This document shows, piece after piece, positions 45,227 to 57,309 of a stretch of 64,000 nt of DNA; the stretch's first letter is position 1; each line of letters opens with the position of its first letter. Source of the stretch: Phymorhynchus buccinoides (lineage: Eukaryota > Mollusca > Gastropoda > Neogastropoda > Raphitomidae). The translations under genes and the position numbers were made by a program. Below the pieces are notes generated by a model that was not told where the DNA came from, searched no databases, and worked only from the letters and a program-made list of their open reading frames with translations. Location: positions 51,398,075 to 51,462,074 of the forward strand of contig CM065700.1 of NCBI GenBank assembly GCA_017654935.2. The letters run 5' to 3'.

Positions 45227-45268
45227 ACTTCAGGCGCTTCAGACGCTTCAGATATTGTTTTATTGACA

Positions 45269-46969
45269 ACTAGCGCAACGTCGAGTACCGGTAACGCCTA
45301 GTAACGGTAACGCCTAGCAAGGGTAATGCCAAGTACTGGTAACGCTGACTACAGCAAATTTTAAGCGATTCGGTTAAGAAACGGCGGAGTTATAAGGCCC
45401 TGTTTCCCGTTGGCGCTGCTCTGAGAGTGACGCGCTCTCCCTGGTAGCGGTAACGCCTAGTAACAGTAACGTCAAGTACTGGTAACGCTGAGTACAGCAA
45501 ATTTGAAGCGATTCGGTTAAGAAAAGCCGGAGTTATAAGGCCCCGTTTCCCGTTGGCGCTACTCTGAGAGTAATGCGCTCTCCGTAGTAACGATAATGCC
45601 TAGTAATGGTAACGCCAAGTACTGGTAACACTGCGTACAGGACATTTGAAGCGATTTGGTTAAGAAATGGGGGAGTTATAAGGCCCCGTTTCCCGTTGGC
45701 GCTGCTCTGAGAGTGACGCCCTCTCCCGATTCTCTTCAAATTTGCTGGCAAGCTTTGTCCCGGCCACAGCAATTTTGGCCACAGAAATTTGAAGCGATTC
45801 GGTTAAGAAACAGCTGAGTTATTTGTAAAAAAGTGAAGTGGCGTATATCACGCGCATTTATGAATCGATTCGCTGCCGGTTTAGCACATCGATAGTCACT
45901 GTCCCAGGTCATCTACCTTCCAAATTCGAAGGCAATCCGTCCAGAAATACCGCAGATACGGGCACCGAGGCACATACGGTCAATGTGGCGAACTTTGTTA
46001 CTTGCAGCGCGGAAGTTAAGGAACATAAACCATGAAACTCAAAAAGCAATAATAAAAATAAAAACCTACTAATTATGAAAAGTGAACAACCAGATTAAAC
46101 ATGGATTAAACATCATCATCATATAATAAAAAGCCAAGTGTCCGTGTGTGTGTCTGTCTGTCTGTCTGAAACACAAAACGGGCCTTATAGCTCCGCAGTC
46201 TTTTGACCGAATCGCTTCAAATTTGCTGTGAGCCCTAACGGGGTGATGGCAACGGCAACCAAGGCGGCCGTGTCATTTGCGCGGTTTGGCAAATGCGCGA
46301 AACGCGTATCTGCCGGCCTCTCGGCGCCTGTATCTCCGGCATTTCTGGACCGATTGCCTTCGATTTTGGCAGGTAGATGACCTGGGGACGGTGACTATCG
46401 GTGTGCCAAACCGGAAGCGAATCGGTTCAGAAACGCTTCACCTTTTCACGAATAACTCCGCCGTTTCTTAACTGAATCGCTTCAAATTTGCTGTCAGACT
46501 TGCTATGGCCTGGGCAAAGCCTGGCAGCAAATTTGAAGAGAATCGGAAGAGCGCATCACTCTCAGAGCAGCGCCAACGGGAAACGGGGCTTTATAACTCT
46601 GCCGTTTATTAACCGAATCGCTTCAAATGTCCTGTACTCAGCGTTACCAGTACTTGGCATTACCGTTACTAGGCGTTACCGTTACTATGGAGAGAGCATC
46701 ACTCTCAGAGCAGCGCCAACGGGAAACGGGGCCTTATAACTCCGCCGTTTCTTAACCGAATCGCTTCAAATTTGCTGTACTCAGTGTTACCAGTACTTGG
46801 CGTTACCGTTACTAGGCGTTGCCGTTACTAGGGAGAGCGCGTCACTCTCAGAGCAGCGCCAACGGGAAACGGGGCCTTATAACTCTGACGTTTCATTTGC
46901 TGTACTCAGCGTTACCAGTACTTGGCGTTACCGTTGCTAGGCGTTACCGGTACTCGAGGTAGCGCTAGT
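45269..46969. mobile_element. Foldback-like element, about 1.7 kb, long inverted repeats with internal tandem units
   Basis: Starts ACTAGCGC at 45269 and ends GCGCTAGT at 46969. The left arm (to about 45960) has about three units of roughly 190 bp containing AGCGATTCGGTTAAGAAA, GTTATAAGGCCCCGTTTCCC and GGTAACGCC/AAGTACTGGTAACGC. The right arm (from about 46190) carries the same units inverted. The centre (about 46020-46190) is AT-rich with a GTGTGTCTGTCTGTCTG tract. No transposase ORF. Repeated modules inside long terminal inverted repeats resemble foldback elements; a rearranged double insertion is the alternative. Confidence 0.7.
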
Positions 46970-46984
46970 ACCAATAATTCAGAA

Positions 46985-47470
46985 GAAGAATTACAATAGC
47001 AAGCTGAAACCAGACAGGAAAATAACAAACAAACAAACAAACAACGAAACGTTTATATAACATACACAAGATTATCAAGCTCATATAACATGAGATATGA
47101 CATAATGAGGACACATTACTTTCATACATCATAAATACGCATTCTCTTTTTTCTGACATTAAATGCTTTTGCAACATATTTGGCTAACGAAACAATAGTG
47201 TTTTCATCATCATCAGATAATAAACTACACAGATCATGATTGTTAGAAATAAATATGTTCGAAAGCTGTGATCTCAGTCATTCTGATTTCTTCTAAGCAA
47301 CACAGTGGAATATAAAATGTTCTTCGTTTTCGATAGCACCAGTTGTTCACATCATACACACACCATTTATGTTATCTTCGGGGTCAAACCACCTTCTATT
47401 TGCTTTTAAACCCAGTGTTCTGTTTCTAAGCCTAGCATATGTATCCCTATGCCATTTATTGGTTACTACC
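46985..47470 (-). pseudogene. LINE ORF2 C-terminal fragment
   Basis: Reading the minus strand from about 47465: RLRNRTLGLKANRRWFDPEDN, then after stops IENEEHFIFHC, then SNNHDLCSLLSDDDE and LAKYVAKAFNVRKKRMR. This is the RLRN..LG / ENEEHF..HC C-terminal region of the LINE clade also seen at 15049 and 53420-53990. Three stop codons interrupt it. Its 5' side is cut by the CT/GT microsatellite at 47477. Confidence 0.78.
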
Positions 47471-47472
47471 AT

Positions 47473-47655
<183 letters not shown>

Positions 47656-48889
47656 TAAACTCTATTGTGCTCTCAGATGTGGGTGATTGAGAAATTCTAT
47701 CTTGCACTCAGATGTGGTGACATAGTGAAAGCTTGGCCAACCATTGATTCAGACCAACACTTGGGTTGCTTATTAAATTAACAAGTTCAGGTTGGTGAGC
47801 AAGAATTGACAAATGAACCATTAATGATTTGGTCTTGAATTTTAATGAAGTTATATGATTCTGAATCAGCCAATTGAGGATTTGTCATGGACAGATGATC
47901 CAAGTAAGCAAAACAGTTTGTGAAACCCAATCAAACACATTTACATGTATGTGTATGATGTTTGACTTTATCATTCTTCATAGTGATTGTGACGTAAGTG
48001 TCCCGCGCGACCCGCTTTCTTTATTTCCTTATCTACACCCCCCCCCCCTTCTCCCCTCCCCACCCCCTCTCCTTTTCATTTCTCGACCAACCGCCACGTT
48101 AATTGCCCGGCTACTTCAAAACGAACGCCGACTAAGGCAATTATCCCTTTTGAACCACGGTTATCTCCCTTTGTAAGACACCGCGTCCTTACCCGTGACA
48201 ACCGAGGTTATCTCCCTTTGAAGAAGGTTTTGCTTTTCCGAGCACGAGAAGGATTTTGAATGTCGGCACGTGATAAGGATGTAATAGGCGCGTGATTGTT
48301 CGGTACATTTAGAACAGCAATCTTGTGACGTGTGGACTGTAATACACCAATAGCAGGCTTTCATTGTTTGAAAGTGAAGGCTATAATTGGAGTGGTGAGA
48401 AAAAGTTGTCACACAAGATGCTGAAACGTAGCTAGAGCAACACTCACAACCAGTCATCATAAGCCCACTAGTAAGTATTATTGATGGCAGGTGATTGAGA
48501 TCTGGTTTGTTTGACTCTAGTTTTGATCTAGATCCTATGTTCAATGATGAATAAGGAGTAGATAGATATGTTATAGAAAAGAAGTGGTAAACATTCTATT
48601 CTATTTATGTGCACTGATTATTTGTGTGTGTGTGTTTTTGACTTGAACACTTTTGGTACCAGAACCGGAGTTTATGCCTACTAACCCTTTTGTCTATTTT
48701 TAGTAGGAAACCTATGGGCCGCAATCTTGCACTATTTTTAGTAGGAAACCTATGGGCCGCAATCTTGCACTTTATGATACCCTTCCTTTCCAGGTGTTGG
48801 ATGGAGAATGATGTTGTCTTGATCACCTTTTATGTTTTACTGATCTCAGTTTGTTAACTGAAATTCAGTTTATTTATTAACTACATGTA
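47656..48889. other. Mostly unassigned; two short duplications
   Basis: 47690-47990 may hold more decayed LINE ORF2 on the minus strand, but I cannot support it well. GGTTATCTCCCTTTG occurs at about 48159 and 48207. A 38-bp unit (ATTTTTAGTAGGAAACCTAT...CTTGCAC) is tandemly duplicated at about 48697-48772. C-rich low complexity lies at 48036-48070. Confidence 0.4.
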
Positions 48890-49590
48890 GTGCTATTGTA
48901 CAAGGGAAGCCTTCAAGCCGGTTGGGATTCACTAATTCCCTGCCGACTGAAGCCCCTTGTCTCTAAGCCATAGAGATCTACATCCACCTTCTCCTGTGAT
49001 TATCAGCAGGGCATCGTGGGCCGGATGATTATCCCGGACTCCACCAAGCACCAAGACGGGATCGCCGCCAAGACGACCCGCACCCAGAATCCGCGAGGAG
49101 ACCACGCCTGAACCGTGCCATCCCGCGAAGCCGTAACCGGAACGACTGGGAGCTACTCTCACCTGACGAGCAAGCCCAGAACTTCAAACAGCTAAGTCCA
49201 CCTGACTGCGCCAATCATTTGAACTTTCCTACGGACACCGAAGATAATTAGTAACCCTTCCGGCATGGCGCGAACCTTATAGAAAGACAAAAGTCTTGTG
49301 AATCCTTTCGGATTTCATTGTGTTTTATCCATATTTTGTTTTGGCGCCATTGAGCTGCTTTATTATTATTGTTGCATAATCTTATGCAGATTTTGGGAGT
49401 AAATAAAATACAAGTGTCAAATAATCCTGAACCCTTTGGTCAGACTGATGAGAGTGGGAGTCTTGTAATTTCATGTAAAACCCTACTTCTCTCTGTCTGC
49501 CATTTAGAGCAATTCAACCACTTGTATTTCTTACAACCATCTGACGAGCCAGAACCCGGGCACAAATATAAATTTATTAGATGAAAAGGG
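48890..49590 (+). other. GC-richer island and short open frame, unidentified
   Basis: 48900-49260 is clearly more GC-rich than its AT-rich neighbours and lacks repeats. A frame from about 49372 to 49584 (ending PSDEPEPGHKYKFIR) is open but has no ATG start and no motif I recognise. TGGCGCCATTGAGC at 49342 resembles a retroelement primer-binding site, but no LTR pair is visible. It could be an exon or an old retroelement leader. Confidence 0.3.
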
Positions 49591-50056
49591 GCCGGGAAAG
49601 TTGCTCACATCCCATACCCTAGAGAAATGGGCTAAAGGCAAATTTTCTAAAGTCTTCCCTAGAGACTTAGCCTTTTAACCCATTACCTCGTCACAGTGAT
49701 CAAACTATAAAAATAAACTTGTGGCTTATTTACTGTATACTAAAAAGATGGAGGAGAGCTACAGTGTTCCCTTACAAGCCAACACAATACTTAATGACAG
49801 CCTAGACACCTTATACATTGAAAATTAAAGGGACTGAAATTATATTTTGAGATAGCCAGTATTTTGAGATAAAAAGACTTTTTAACATAAGGATTATTAA
49901 AATGGACCACAAAGTTATTGTGAGTTACCCAGTATTATCAGGAATCCACTGTATTCTGATATATTTTTCAGATCATTGAAAAGTCTTTGTAGATGAAATT
50001 GCAATTTTGTTAGTAACCATTACATAACATTAATTTCATTTGTATGATTTACTAGT
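49591..50056. other. AT-rich spacer
   Basis: No gene, repeat or RNA recognised. Confidence 0.4.
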
Positions 50057-50085
50057 GTGTGTTGTGTTGTGTTGTGTTGTGTTGT

Positions 50086-50130
<45 letters not shown>

Positions 50131-50161
50131 GCGTGTGCGTGTGTGTGTGTGTGTATGTGTC

Positions 50162-50236
<75 letters not shown>
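50057..50236. repeat. (GTTGT)n and (GT)n microsatellite
   Basis: GTTGTGTTGTG at 50057-50085, then about 150 bp of GT with GTGCGTGTGC and TATGTGTCACTG interruptions. Confidence 0.95.
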
Positions 50237-50238
<2 letters not shown>

Positions 50239-50424
50239 ATTCAGAGGCTGAATGAAAAACAATACCAGTAATTTAGCTCTGTACCTGAGTTTTGCATGGA
50301 TTCTGTGGATCCAGTAAAACCATTTCTGCTCCCAAAGTCACAACTGAAGGATGAAGAAAATTATTATTTGTGTCAGACTTGGGCTATTGTGAAATCAAGT
50401 CTTACTGTCAACAGATTCATCAGC

Positions 50425-52040
50425 TTAACATTTGACCATGGCTTAATGAACAGAAGCTGGTGTGTCCTGTTGATTAGCAATGCAACATTTGACCATGGCT
50501 TAATGAACAGAAGCTGGTGTCCTGTTGATTAGCAATGCAACATTTGACCATAGCTTAATGAACAGAAGCTGGTGTCCTGTTGATTAGCAATGCAACATTT
50601 GACCATTGCTTAATGAACAGAAGCTGGTGTCCTGTTGATTAGCAATGCGACATTTGACCATGGCTTAATGAACAGAAGCTGGTGTGTCCTGTTGATTAGC
50701 AATGCAACATGTGTGATGGATTAGGGTACTACCCAAATAACATTTGACCATGGCTTAATGAACAGAAGCTGGTGTCCTGTTGATTAGCAATGCAACATGT
50801 GTGATGGATTAGGGTACTACCCCAATAACATTTGTTCATGGCTTAATAAACAGAAGCTGGTGTCCTGTTGATTAGCAATGCAACATGTGTGATGGATTAG
50901 GGTACTACCCCAATAACATTTGTCCATGGCTTAATGAACAGAAGCTGGTGTCCTGTTGATTAGCAATGCAACATGTGTGATGGATTAGGGTACTACCCAA
51001 ATAACATTTGACCATGGCTTAATGAACAGAAGCTGGTGTGTCCTGCTGATTAGCAATGCAACATGTGTGATGGATTAGGGTACTACCCAAATAACATTTG
51101 ACCATGGCTTAATGAACAGAAGCTGGTGTGTCCTGTTGATTAGCAATGCAACATGTGTGATGGATTAGGGTACTACCCAAATAACATTTGACCATGGCTT
51201 AATGAACAGAAGCTGGTGTGTCCTGTTGATTAGCAATGCAACATGTGTGATGGATTAGGGTACTACCCAAATAACATTTGACCATGGCTTAATGAACAGA
51301 AGCTGGTGTGTCCTGCTGATTAGCAATGCAACATGTGTGATGGATTAGGGTACTACCCAAATAACATTTGACCATGGCTTAATGAACAGAAGCTGGTGTG
51401 TCCTGTTGATTAGCAATGCAACATGTGTGATGGATTAGGGTACTACCCAAATAACATTTGACCATGGCTTAATGAACAGAAGCTGGTGTGTCCTGCTGAT
51501 TAGCAATGCAACATGTGTGATGGATTAGGGTACTACCCAAATAACATTTGACCATGGCTTGATGAACAGAAGCTGGTGTGTCCTGTTGATTAGCAATGCA
51601 ACATGTGTGATGGATTAGGGTACTACCCAAATAACATTTGACCATGGCTTAATGAACAGAAGCTGGTGTGTCCTGCTGATTAGCAATGCAACATGTGTGA
51701 TGGATTAGGGTACTACCCAAATAACATTTGACCATGGCTTAATGAACAGAAGCTGGTGTGTCCTGCTGATTAACAATGCAGCATTTGACCATGGCTTAAT
51801 GAACAGAAGCTGGTGTGTCCTGCTGATTAGCAATGCAACATGTGTGATGGCTTAATGAACAGAAGCTGGTGTGTCCTGCTGATTAGCAATGCAACATTTG
51901 ACCATGGCTTAATGAACAGAAGCTGGTGTGTCCTGCTGATTAGCAATGCAACATTTGACCATGGCTTAATGAACAGAAGCTGGTGTGTCCTGCTGATTAG
52001 CAATGCAACATTTGTGATGGATTAGGGTACTACCCCAATA
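50425..52040. repeat. Minisatellite of mixed 57- and 90-bp units, about 20 copies
   Basis: The core CATTTGACCATGGCTTAATG...GATTAGCAATGCAA (57 bp) is present in all units. Long units add ATGTGTGATGGATTAGGGTA and CTACCCAAATAA. Short units lie at both ends (50425-50660 and 51770-52010) and long units in the middle, so the 90-bp form expanded inside the 57-bp array. Confidence 0.93.
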
Positions 52041-52573
52041 ACATGTGTCTGTTTGGACAATATTGTGTCAACGATTGTAATAGAATCACTTCAAATTTAA
52101 GTGTTTTAGTCTATTGTTTCAAGCTGGTGGTATATCCTGTTGAGTAATATGATAGAATGTTGTTATAAATTATGGTATCACCCAAGCCCAAATGCAGTGG
52201 TGTGCTTTTGTTGTGATACTTGGCAATTTCATTGTTATTACTTTTGTTGTGATCGTATTTACACATGTATGTTAGAGTCAAATTTTAGATCACTCAAAAA
52301 GTACAGAATCAAGCGATCATTGTTTATTTATTAAAATATTGTTTAGCTTCAAAAAAGCCCATTATGATGATTAATAAATGCATTTGTTTTGTAGTTCACT
52401 ACAGATCATTCCTTAACTATTCCTCAAAACATAATGTTTATGATAGCTATTACTTTCACCGTTTAACAGAACACAATGATGTACATTATGTCTACCCCCC
52501 ACAGATATATTACTTTTACTCCTTAGCAAAACATGTCATGTGGGTCACACTTTTGCTACCTTACTTTCACTAC
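52041..52573. other. AT-rich unassigned sequence
   Basis: Short open frames only; none has a motif. Confidence 0.4.
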
Positions 52574-52668
52574 TCATAAGTCACACGCATACACGCACAC
52601 ATACGCGTGCGCACGCACACACTGGACTGGAATCAATTTATTGTCAGATGAACTATAAAAGTTGTACT

Positions 52669-52705
<37 letters not shown>

Positions 52706-52720
52706 GCGCGCACACGCACG

Positions 52721-52754
<34 letters not shown>
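52574..52754. repeat. (CA)n microsatellite with an internal 50-bp insert
   Basis: CA/CGCA at 52580-52621 and 52670-52754, separated by about 50 bp of unique sequence. Confidence 0.93.
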
Positions 52755-52755
<1 letters not shown>

Positions 52756-53285
52756 GCAAATCTAACACCAGGAACATGGTTTGACATTTCATGATAGATT
52801 TGTGTTTGTAATCTTAGCGATTGTGGACTTGTTTAGTATTAAAGCTGCTCCGAAATGTCTAAGCGCTCACGCAGCAAACAAGGTAGGTCTCTCTAAAGAG
52901 GCCAGGAAAATCGAGACACAAGCATCATTGTGATGATTGTTCCACTGATTTTCTTTGCAATCGCATAGATCAAATCAAAACGAAGGATGGAGTGACATTT
53001 TCCAGCATTTCCATCGAACTTTTAAACATTATTTGACGTTGTCTTTTGCCGGGTTTTTCCACGATCGGTAAATATGATCGACTGACTCGCGGAAGAGACG
53101 GGCGATCTCGCTGATAGACTTGCAAGTTTCGTCTGTCGCCTCCATCTTGAGAGTGTTCGAGGGAGACCGGAAATCGCCCACGCAAGGGACATCACTCGTC
53201 CGAACCTTCTTACTTGGTTCTGAGATAGTGCTTATGCGTTGTTGCTGGTTTGTGTCATTCTTAGATACTATTTTTGTTATCTACA
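52755..53285 (-). other. Unassigned; contains a 38-codon ORF with a good Kozak ATG
   Basis: On the minus strand AAGATGGAGG starts at 53145 and runs 38 codons to TAA at 53029 (MEATDETCKSISEIARLFRE onward). The composition is gene-like and richer in GC than the flanks. It could be a small protein, the 5' exon of a gene, or part of the adjacent LINE. I do not recognise it. Confidence 0.3.
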
Positions 53286-53365
53286 TGTTGATGAAGAATT
53301 GATTGTAAAGCGCTTTGGGCTCATTTGAGATAAAGTGCTATATAAATGTATTATTATTATTGTCA

Positions 53366-53417
<52 letters not shown>
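53286..53417 (+). mobile_element. LINE 3' tail
   Basis: GATTGTAAAGCGCTTTGGGC...AAAGTGCTATATAAATG then (ATT)n of about 70 bp. This is the same terminal layout as at 5679-5742 and 44798-44867. No ORF of the element is recognised upstream, so it is a short 3' end. Confidence 0.7.
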
Positions 53418-53529
53418 CTGAAAGCTGGATTTCTAAAATATTTTGCAGAAATATATTTTTGTCTTAAATCATTAAATACTGGACAATATAACACAAAATG
53501 AAACTCATCTTCATTTTATCTAATCTACA

Positions 53530-53532
<3 letters not shown>

Positions 53533-53602
<70 letters not shown>
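53533..53602. repeat. (TA)n microsatellite inside LINE ORF2
   Basis: A pure TA tract of about 68 bp followed by ACATAACATAACATA. Confidence 0.95.
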
Positions 53603-53604
<2 letters not shown>

Positions 53605-53928
53605 CATAACATAACATATAAACCATTGCATTGAACTTGTATCTTTGTCTGTGGACAGCTATATCTGAAGTGCCAAATCTTAACTTCGTAACTGTAGATC
53701 TGACAAACCTATTGATATTGTTAGACAGTAAATCTGGTTCTACTAAATAGTTTGTTTTTAACAACCTAAATAACGAAAACCTGTCACTATTTCGAATATG
53801 GTAATCCCAATCTTGCCATCTGCAATCAATCACACGTTGCTTAAAACAAGCCAAAAAGCTACGAACACATCCAACACCTTGATCCATCCATACATATGCA
53901 AGCCATAAATACTCATTTTTGAACATCA

Positions 53929-56535
53929 GAAACCCAAGTAGGTTTCCCTCTAGCATCTGGTTCATACAATGTTTAAGGTTTCCCTCTAGCATCTGGTTCA
54001 TACAATGTTTAAGGTTTCCCTCTAGCATCTAGTTCATACAATGTTTTAGGCTTCCCTCTAGCATCTACTATGATCTAGTCAATACAATGTTTTAGGTTTC
54101 CCTCTAGCATCTAGTTCATACAATGTTTAAGGTTTCCCTCTAGCATCTGGTTCATACAATGTTTTAGGTTTCCCTCTAGCATCTGGTTCATACAATGTTT
54201 AAGGTTTCCCTCTAGCATCTAGTTCATACAATGTTTTAGGCTTCCCTCTAGCATCTACTATGATCTAGTCAATACAATGTTTTAGGTTTCCCTCTAGCAT
54301 CTAGTTCATACAATGTTTAAGGTTTCCCTCTAGCATCTGGTTCATACAATGTTTTAGGTTTCCCTCTAGCATCTGGTTCATACAATGTTTAAGGTTTCCC
54401 TCTAGCATCTGGTTCATACAATGTTTTAGGTTTCCCTCTAGCATCTAGTTCATACAATGTTTAAGGTTTCCCTCTAGCATCTAGTTCATACAATGTTTTA
54501 GGTTTCCCTCTAGCATCTAGTTCATACAATGTTTTAGGCTTCCCTCTAGCATCTACTATGATCTAGTTCATACAATGTTTAAGGTTTCCCTCTAGCATCT
54601 GGTTCATACAATGATTAAGGTTTCCCTCTAGCATCTAGTTCATACAATGTTTTTGGTTTCCATCTAGCATCTAGTTCATACAATGTTTTAGGCTTCCCTC
54701 TAGCATCTACTATGATCTAGTTCATACAATGTTTAAGGTTTTCCTCTAGCATCTAGTTCATACAATGTTTTAGGTTTCCCTCTAGCATCTGGTTCATACA
54801 ATGTTTAAGGTTTCCCTCTAGCATCTAGTTCATACAATGTTTTAGGTTTCCCTCTAGCATCTAGTTCATACAATGTTTTAGGTTTCCATCTAGCATCTAG
54901 TTCATACAATGTTTTAGGTTTCCATCTAGCATATACTATGATCTGGTTCATACAATGTTTTAGGTTTCCCTCTAGCATCTAGTTCATACAATGGTTTAGG
55001 TTTCCCTCTAGCATCTAGTTCATACAATGGTTTAGGTATCCCTCTAGCATCTACTATGATATAGTTCATACAATGTTTTAGGTTTCCCTCTAGCATCTGG
55101 TTCATACAATGTTTTAGGTTTCCCTCTAGCATCTGGTTCATACAATGTTTTAGGTTTCCCTCTAGCATCTGGTTCATACAATGTTTTAGGTTTCCCTCTA
55201 GCATCTGGTTCATACAATGTTTTAGGTTTCCCTCTAGCATCTGGTTCATACAATGTTTTAGGTTTCCCTCTAGCATCTAGTTCATACAATGGTTTAGGTT
55301 TCCCTCTAGCATCTAGTTCATACAATGGTTTAGGTTTCCATCTAGCATCTACTATGATCTAGTTCATACAATGTTTTAGGTTTCCCTCTAGCATCTAGTT
55401 CATACAATGTTTTAGGCTTCCCTCTAGCATCTAATTCATACAATGTTTTAGGTTTCCATCTAGCATCTAGTTCATACAATGTTTTAGGTTTCCCTCTAGC
55501 ATCTAGTTCATACAATGTTTTAGGTTTCCCTCTAGCATCTACTATGATCTAGTCAATACAATGTTTTAGATTTCCCTCTAGCATCTGGTTCATACAATGG
55601 TTTAGGTTTCCCTCTAGCATCTGGTTCATACAATGCTATAGATTTCCCTCTAGCATCTAGTTCATACAATGTTTCAGATTTCCCTCTAGCATCTAGTTCA
55701 TACAATGTTTTAGGTTTCCCTCTAGCATCTAGTTCATACAATGTTTTAGGTTTCCCTCTAGCATCTAGTTCATACAATGGTTTAGGTATCCCTCTAGCAT
55801 CTACTATGATATAGTTCATACAATGTTTTAGGTTTCCCTCTAGCATCTGGTTCATACAATGTTTTAGGCTTCCCTCTAGCATCTGGTTCATACAATGTTT
55901 TAGGTTTCCCTCTAGCATCTGGTTCATACAATGTTTTAGGTTTCCCTCTAGCATCTGGTTCATACAATGTTTTAGGTTTCCCTCTAGCATCTGGTTCATA
56001 CAATGTTTTAGGTTTCCCTCTAGCATCTAGTTCATACAATGGTTTAGGTTTCCCTCTAGCATCTAGTTCATACAATGGTTTAGGTTTCCATCTAGCATCT
56101 ACTATGATCTAGTTCATACAATGTTTTAGGTTTCCCTCTAGCATCTAGTTCATACAATGTTTTAGGCTTCCCTCTAGTATCTAATTCATACAATGTTTTA
56201 GGTTTCCATCTAGCATCTAGTTCATACAATGTTTTAGATTTCCCTCTAGCATCTAGTTCATACAATGTTTTAGGTTTCCCTCTAGCATCTACTATGATCT
56301 AGTCAATACAATGTTTTAGATTTCCCTCTAGCATCTGGTTCATACAATGGTTTAGGTTTCCCTCTAGCATCTGGTTCATACAATGCTATAGATTTCCCTC
56401 TAGCATCTAGTTCATACAATGTTTCAGATTTCCCTCTAGCATCTAGTTCATACAATGTTTTAGGTTTCCCTCTAGCATCTAGTTCATACAATGGTTTAGG
56501 TTTCCCTTTAGCATCTAGTTCATACAATGTTTTAT
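53929..56535 (-). repeat. 36-bp minisatellite within LINE ORF2, about 70 copies
   Basis: The unit GGTTCATACAATGTTTTAGG plus TTTCCCTCTAGCATCT (plus strand) is 12 codons of the ORF on the minus strand. Longer variant units with ACTATGATCTAGT recur about every 100-300 bp. A block beginning at 55044 is nearly repeated at 55794, a 750-bp higher-order period. Confidence 0.94.
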
Positions 56536-56749
56536 GCGCTTTCAGAGGTAATCTGTGCTCAGTAATGCGAACTAATCTAAGCCAATATCTAATATATTTG
56601 ACTAAAGAATTCAAATAAATAGGAAATTTGCCAAGTTTCCCATACACAACAAGGTCATTGGGTGTACGTCTATCAACATTTAAGAACTTTTTAAATGCAA
56701 ATAAATGCACCTTTTTATTATCATTCCCATAAACAAACCCCCAAATTTT

Positions 56750-56751
<2 letters not shown>

Positions 56752-56826
<75 letters not shown>
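56752..56826. repeat. (GA)n microsatellite
   Basis: About 75 bp of GA at the 5' end of the minus-strand LINE fragment. Confidence 0.95.
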
Positions 56827-56828
<2 letters not shown>

Positions 56829-57309
56829 CTACTTAACAGGTGACAGCCTACAAACTGACCCCCAACTACCAACTGTGGAAATAAAGACAGAATGAGGACT
56901 GATTTGGTGGGGAGAGAGGAGGTGGGGTTGAGATGAGGAGAGAAAGAAAGGTGGTGGGGAGATAAGGAGGGAGAGGATTAGGGATGGGAGATGGGGGAGA
57001 GGGGGGAGGCCAAAGACAGAGGGCGGGTGGTAGCTGGTAAGGGGCTTTGCAGGGGAGCTGTGGACCAGCTTTCAATCGATATTTCACAGTGGTAGACCAA
57101 TGGAGACAGAAGGAAACGTCAAGACAGGAATGGACAAGGGGAGGGGGTGGGGGAGGGAGTGCGGGGTGGGGGGGGGGGGGGGGGGGGGGGGGGGGTCTGT
57201 CTTTAGTGAGGAAGAAAACCTCACACAAATAGCCTACTGCACACGGAAACTGGGATTTAATGCCATCTTCCTTTCGCCAGCACTGGCTGGAAAAGAAGAA
57301 GATGAGGAG
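56827..57309. other. Purine-rich spacer with a long G run
   Basis: GGGGAGA-type purine-rich DNA at 56900-57020, a G run of about 28 at 57168-57195, and about 100 bp of ordinary sequence. No gene recognised. Confidence 0.5.

Larger units (their letters stand above)
53420..56748 (-). pseudogene. LINE ORF2 C-terminal half interrupted by a 36-bp minisatellite
   Basis: Minus strand, 5' to 3': 56745-56525 reads KVHLFAFKKFLNVDRRTPND, YGKLGKFPIYL, VKYIRYWLRL, RLPLKAHKTLYELDA. Then comes the 36-bp array, whose units encode YELDARGKPKTL. From about 53970 the domain resumes as WLAYVWMDQGVGCVRSFLA, FKQRVIDCRWQDW, RNSDRFSLFRLLKT and RFGTSDIAVHRQRYKFN. A (TA)n tract (53533-53602) sits where the first Cys pair is expected, followed by EDEFHFVLYCPVFNDLRQKY near 53510-53430. 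TPN-YGELG and the final Cys/His box are typical of the C-terminal region of some molluscan LINEs. A single LINE copy thus appears to contain both arrays. Confidence 0.82.
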
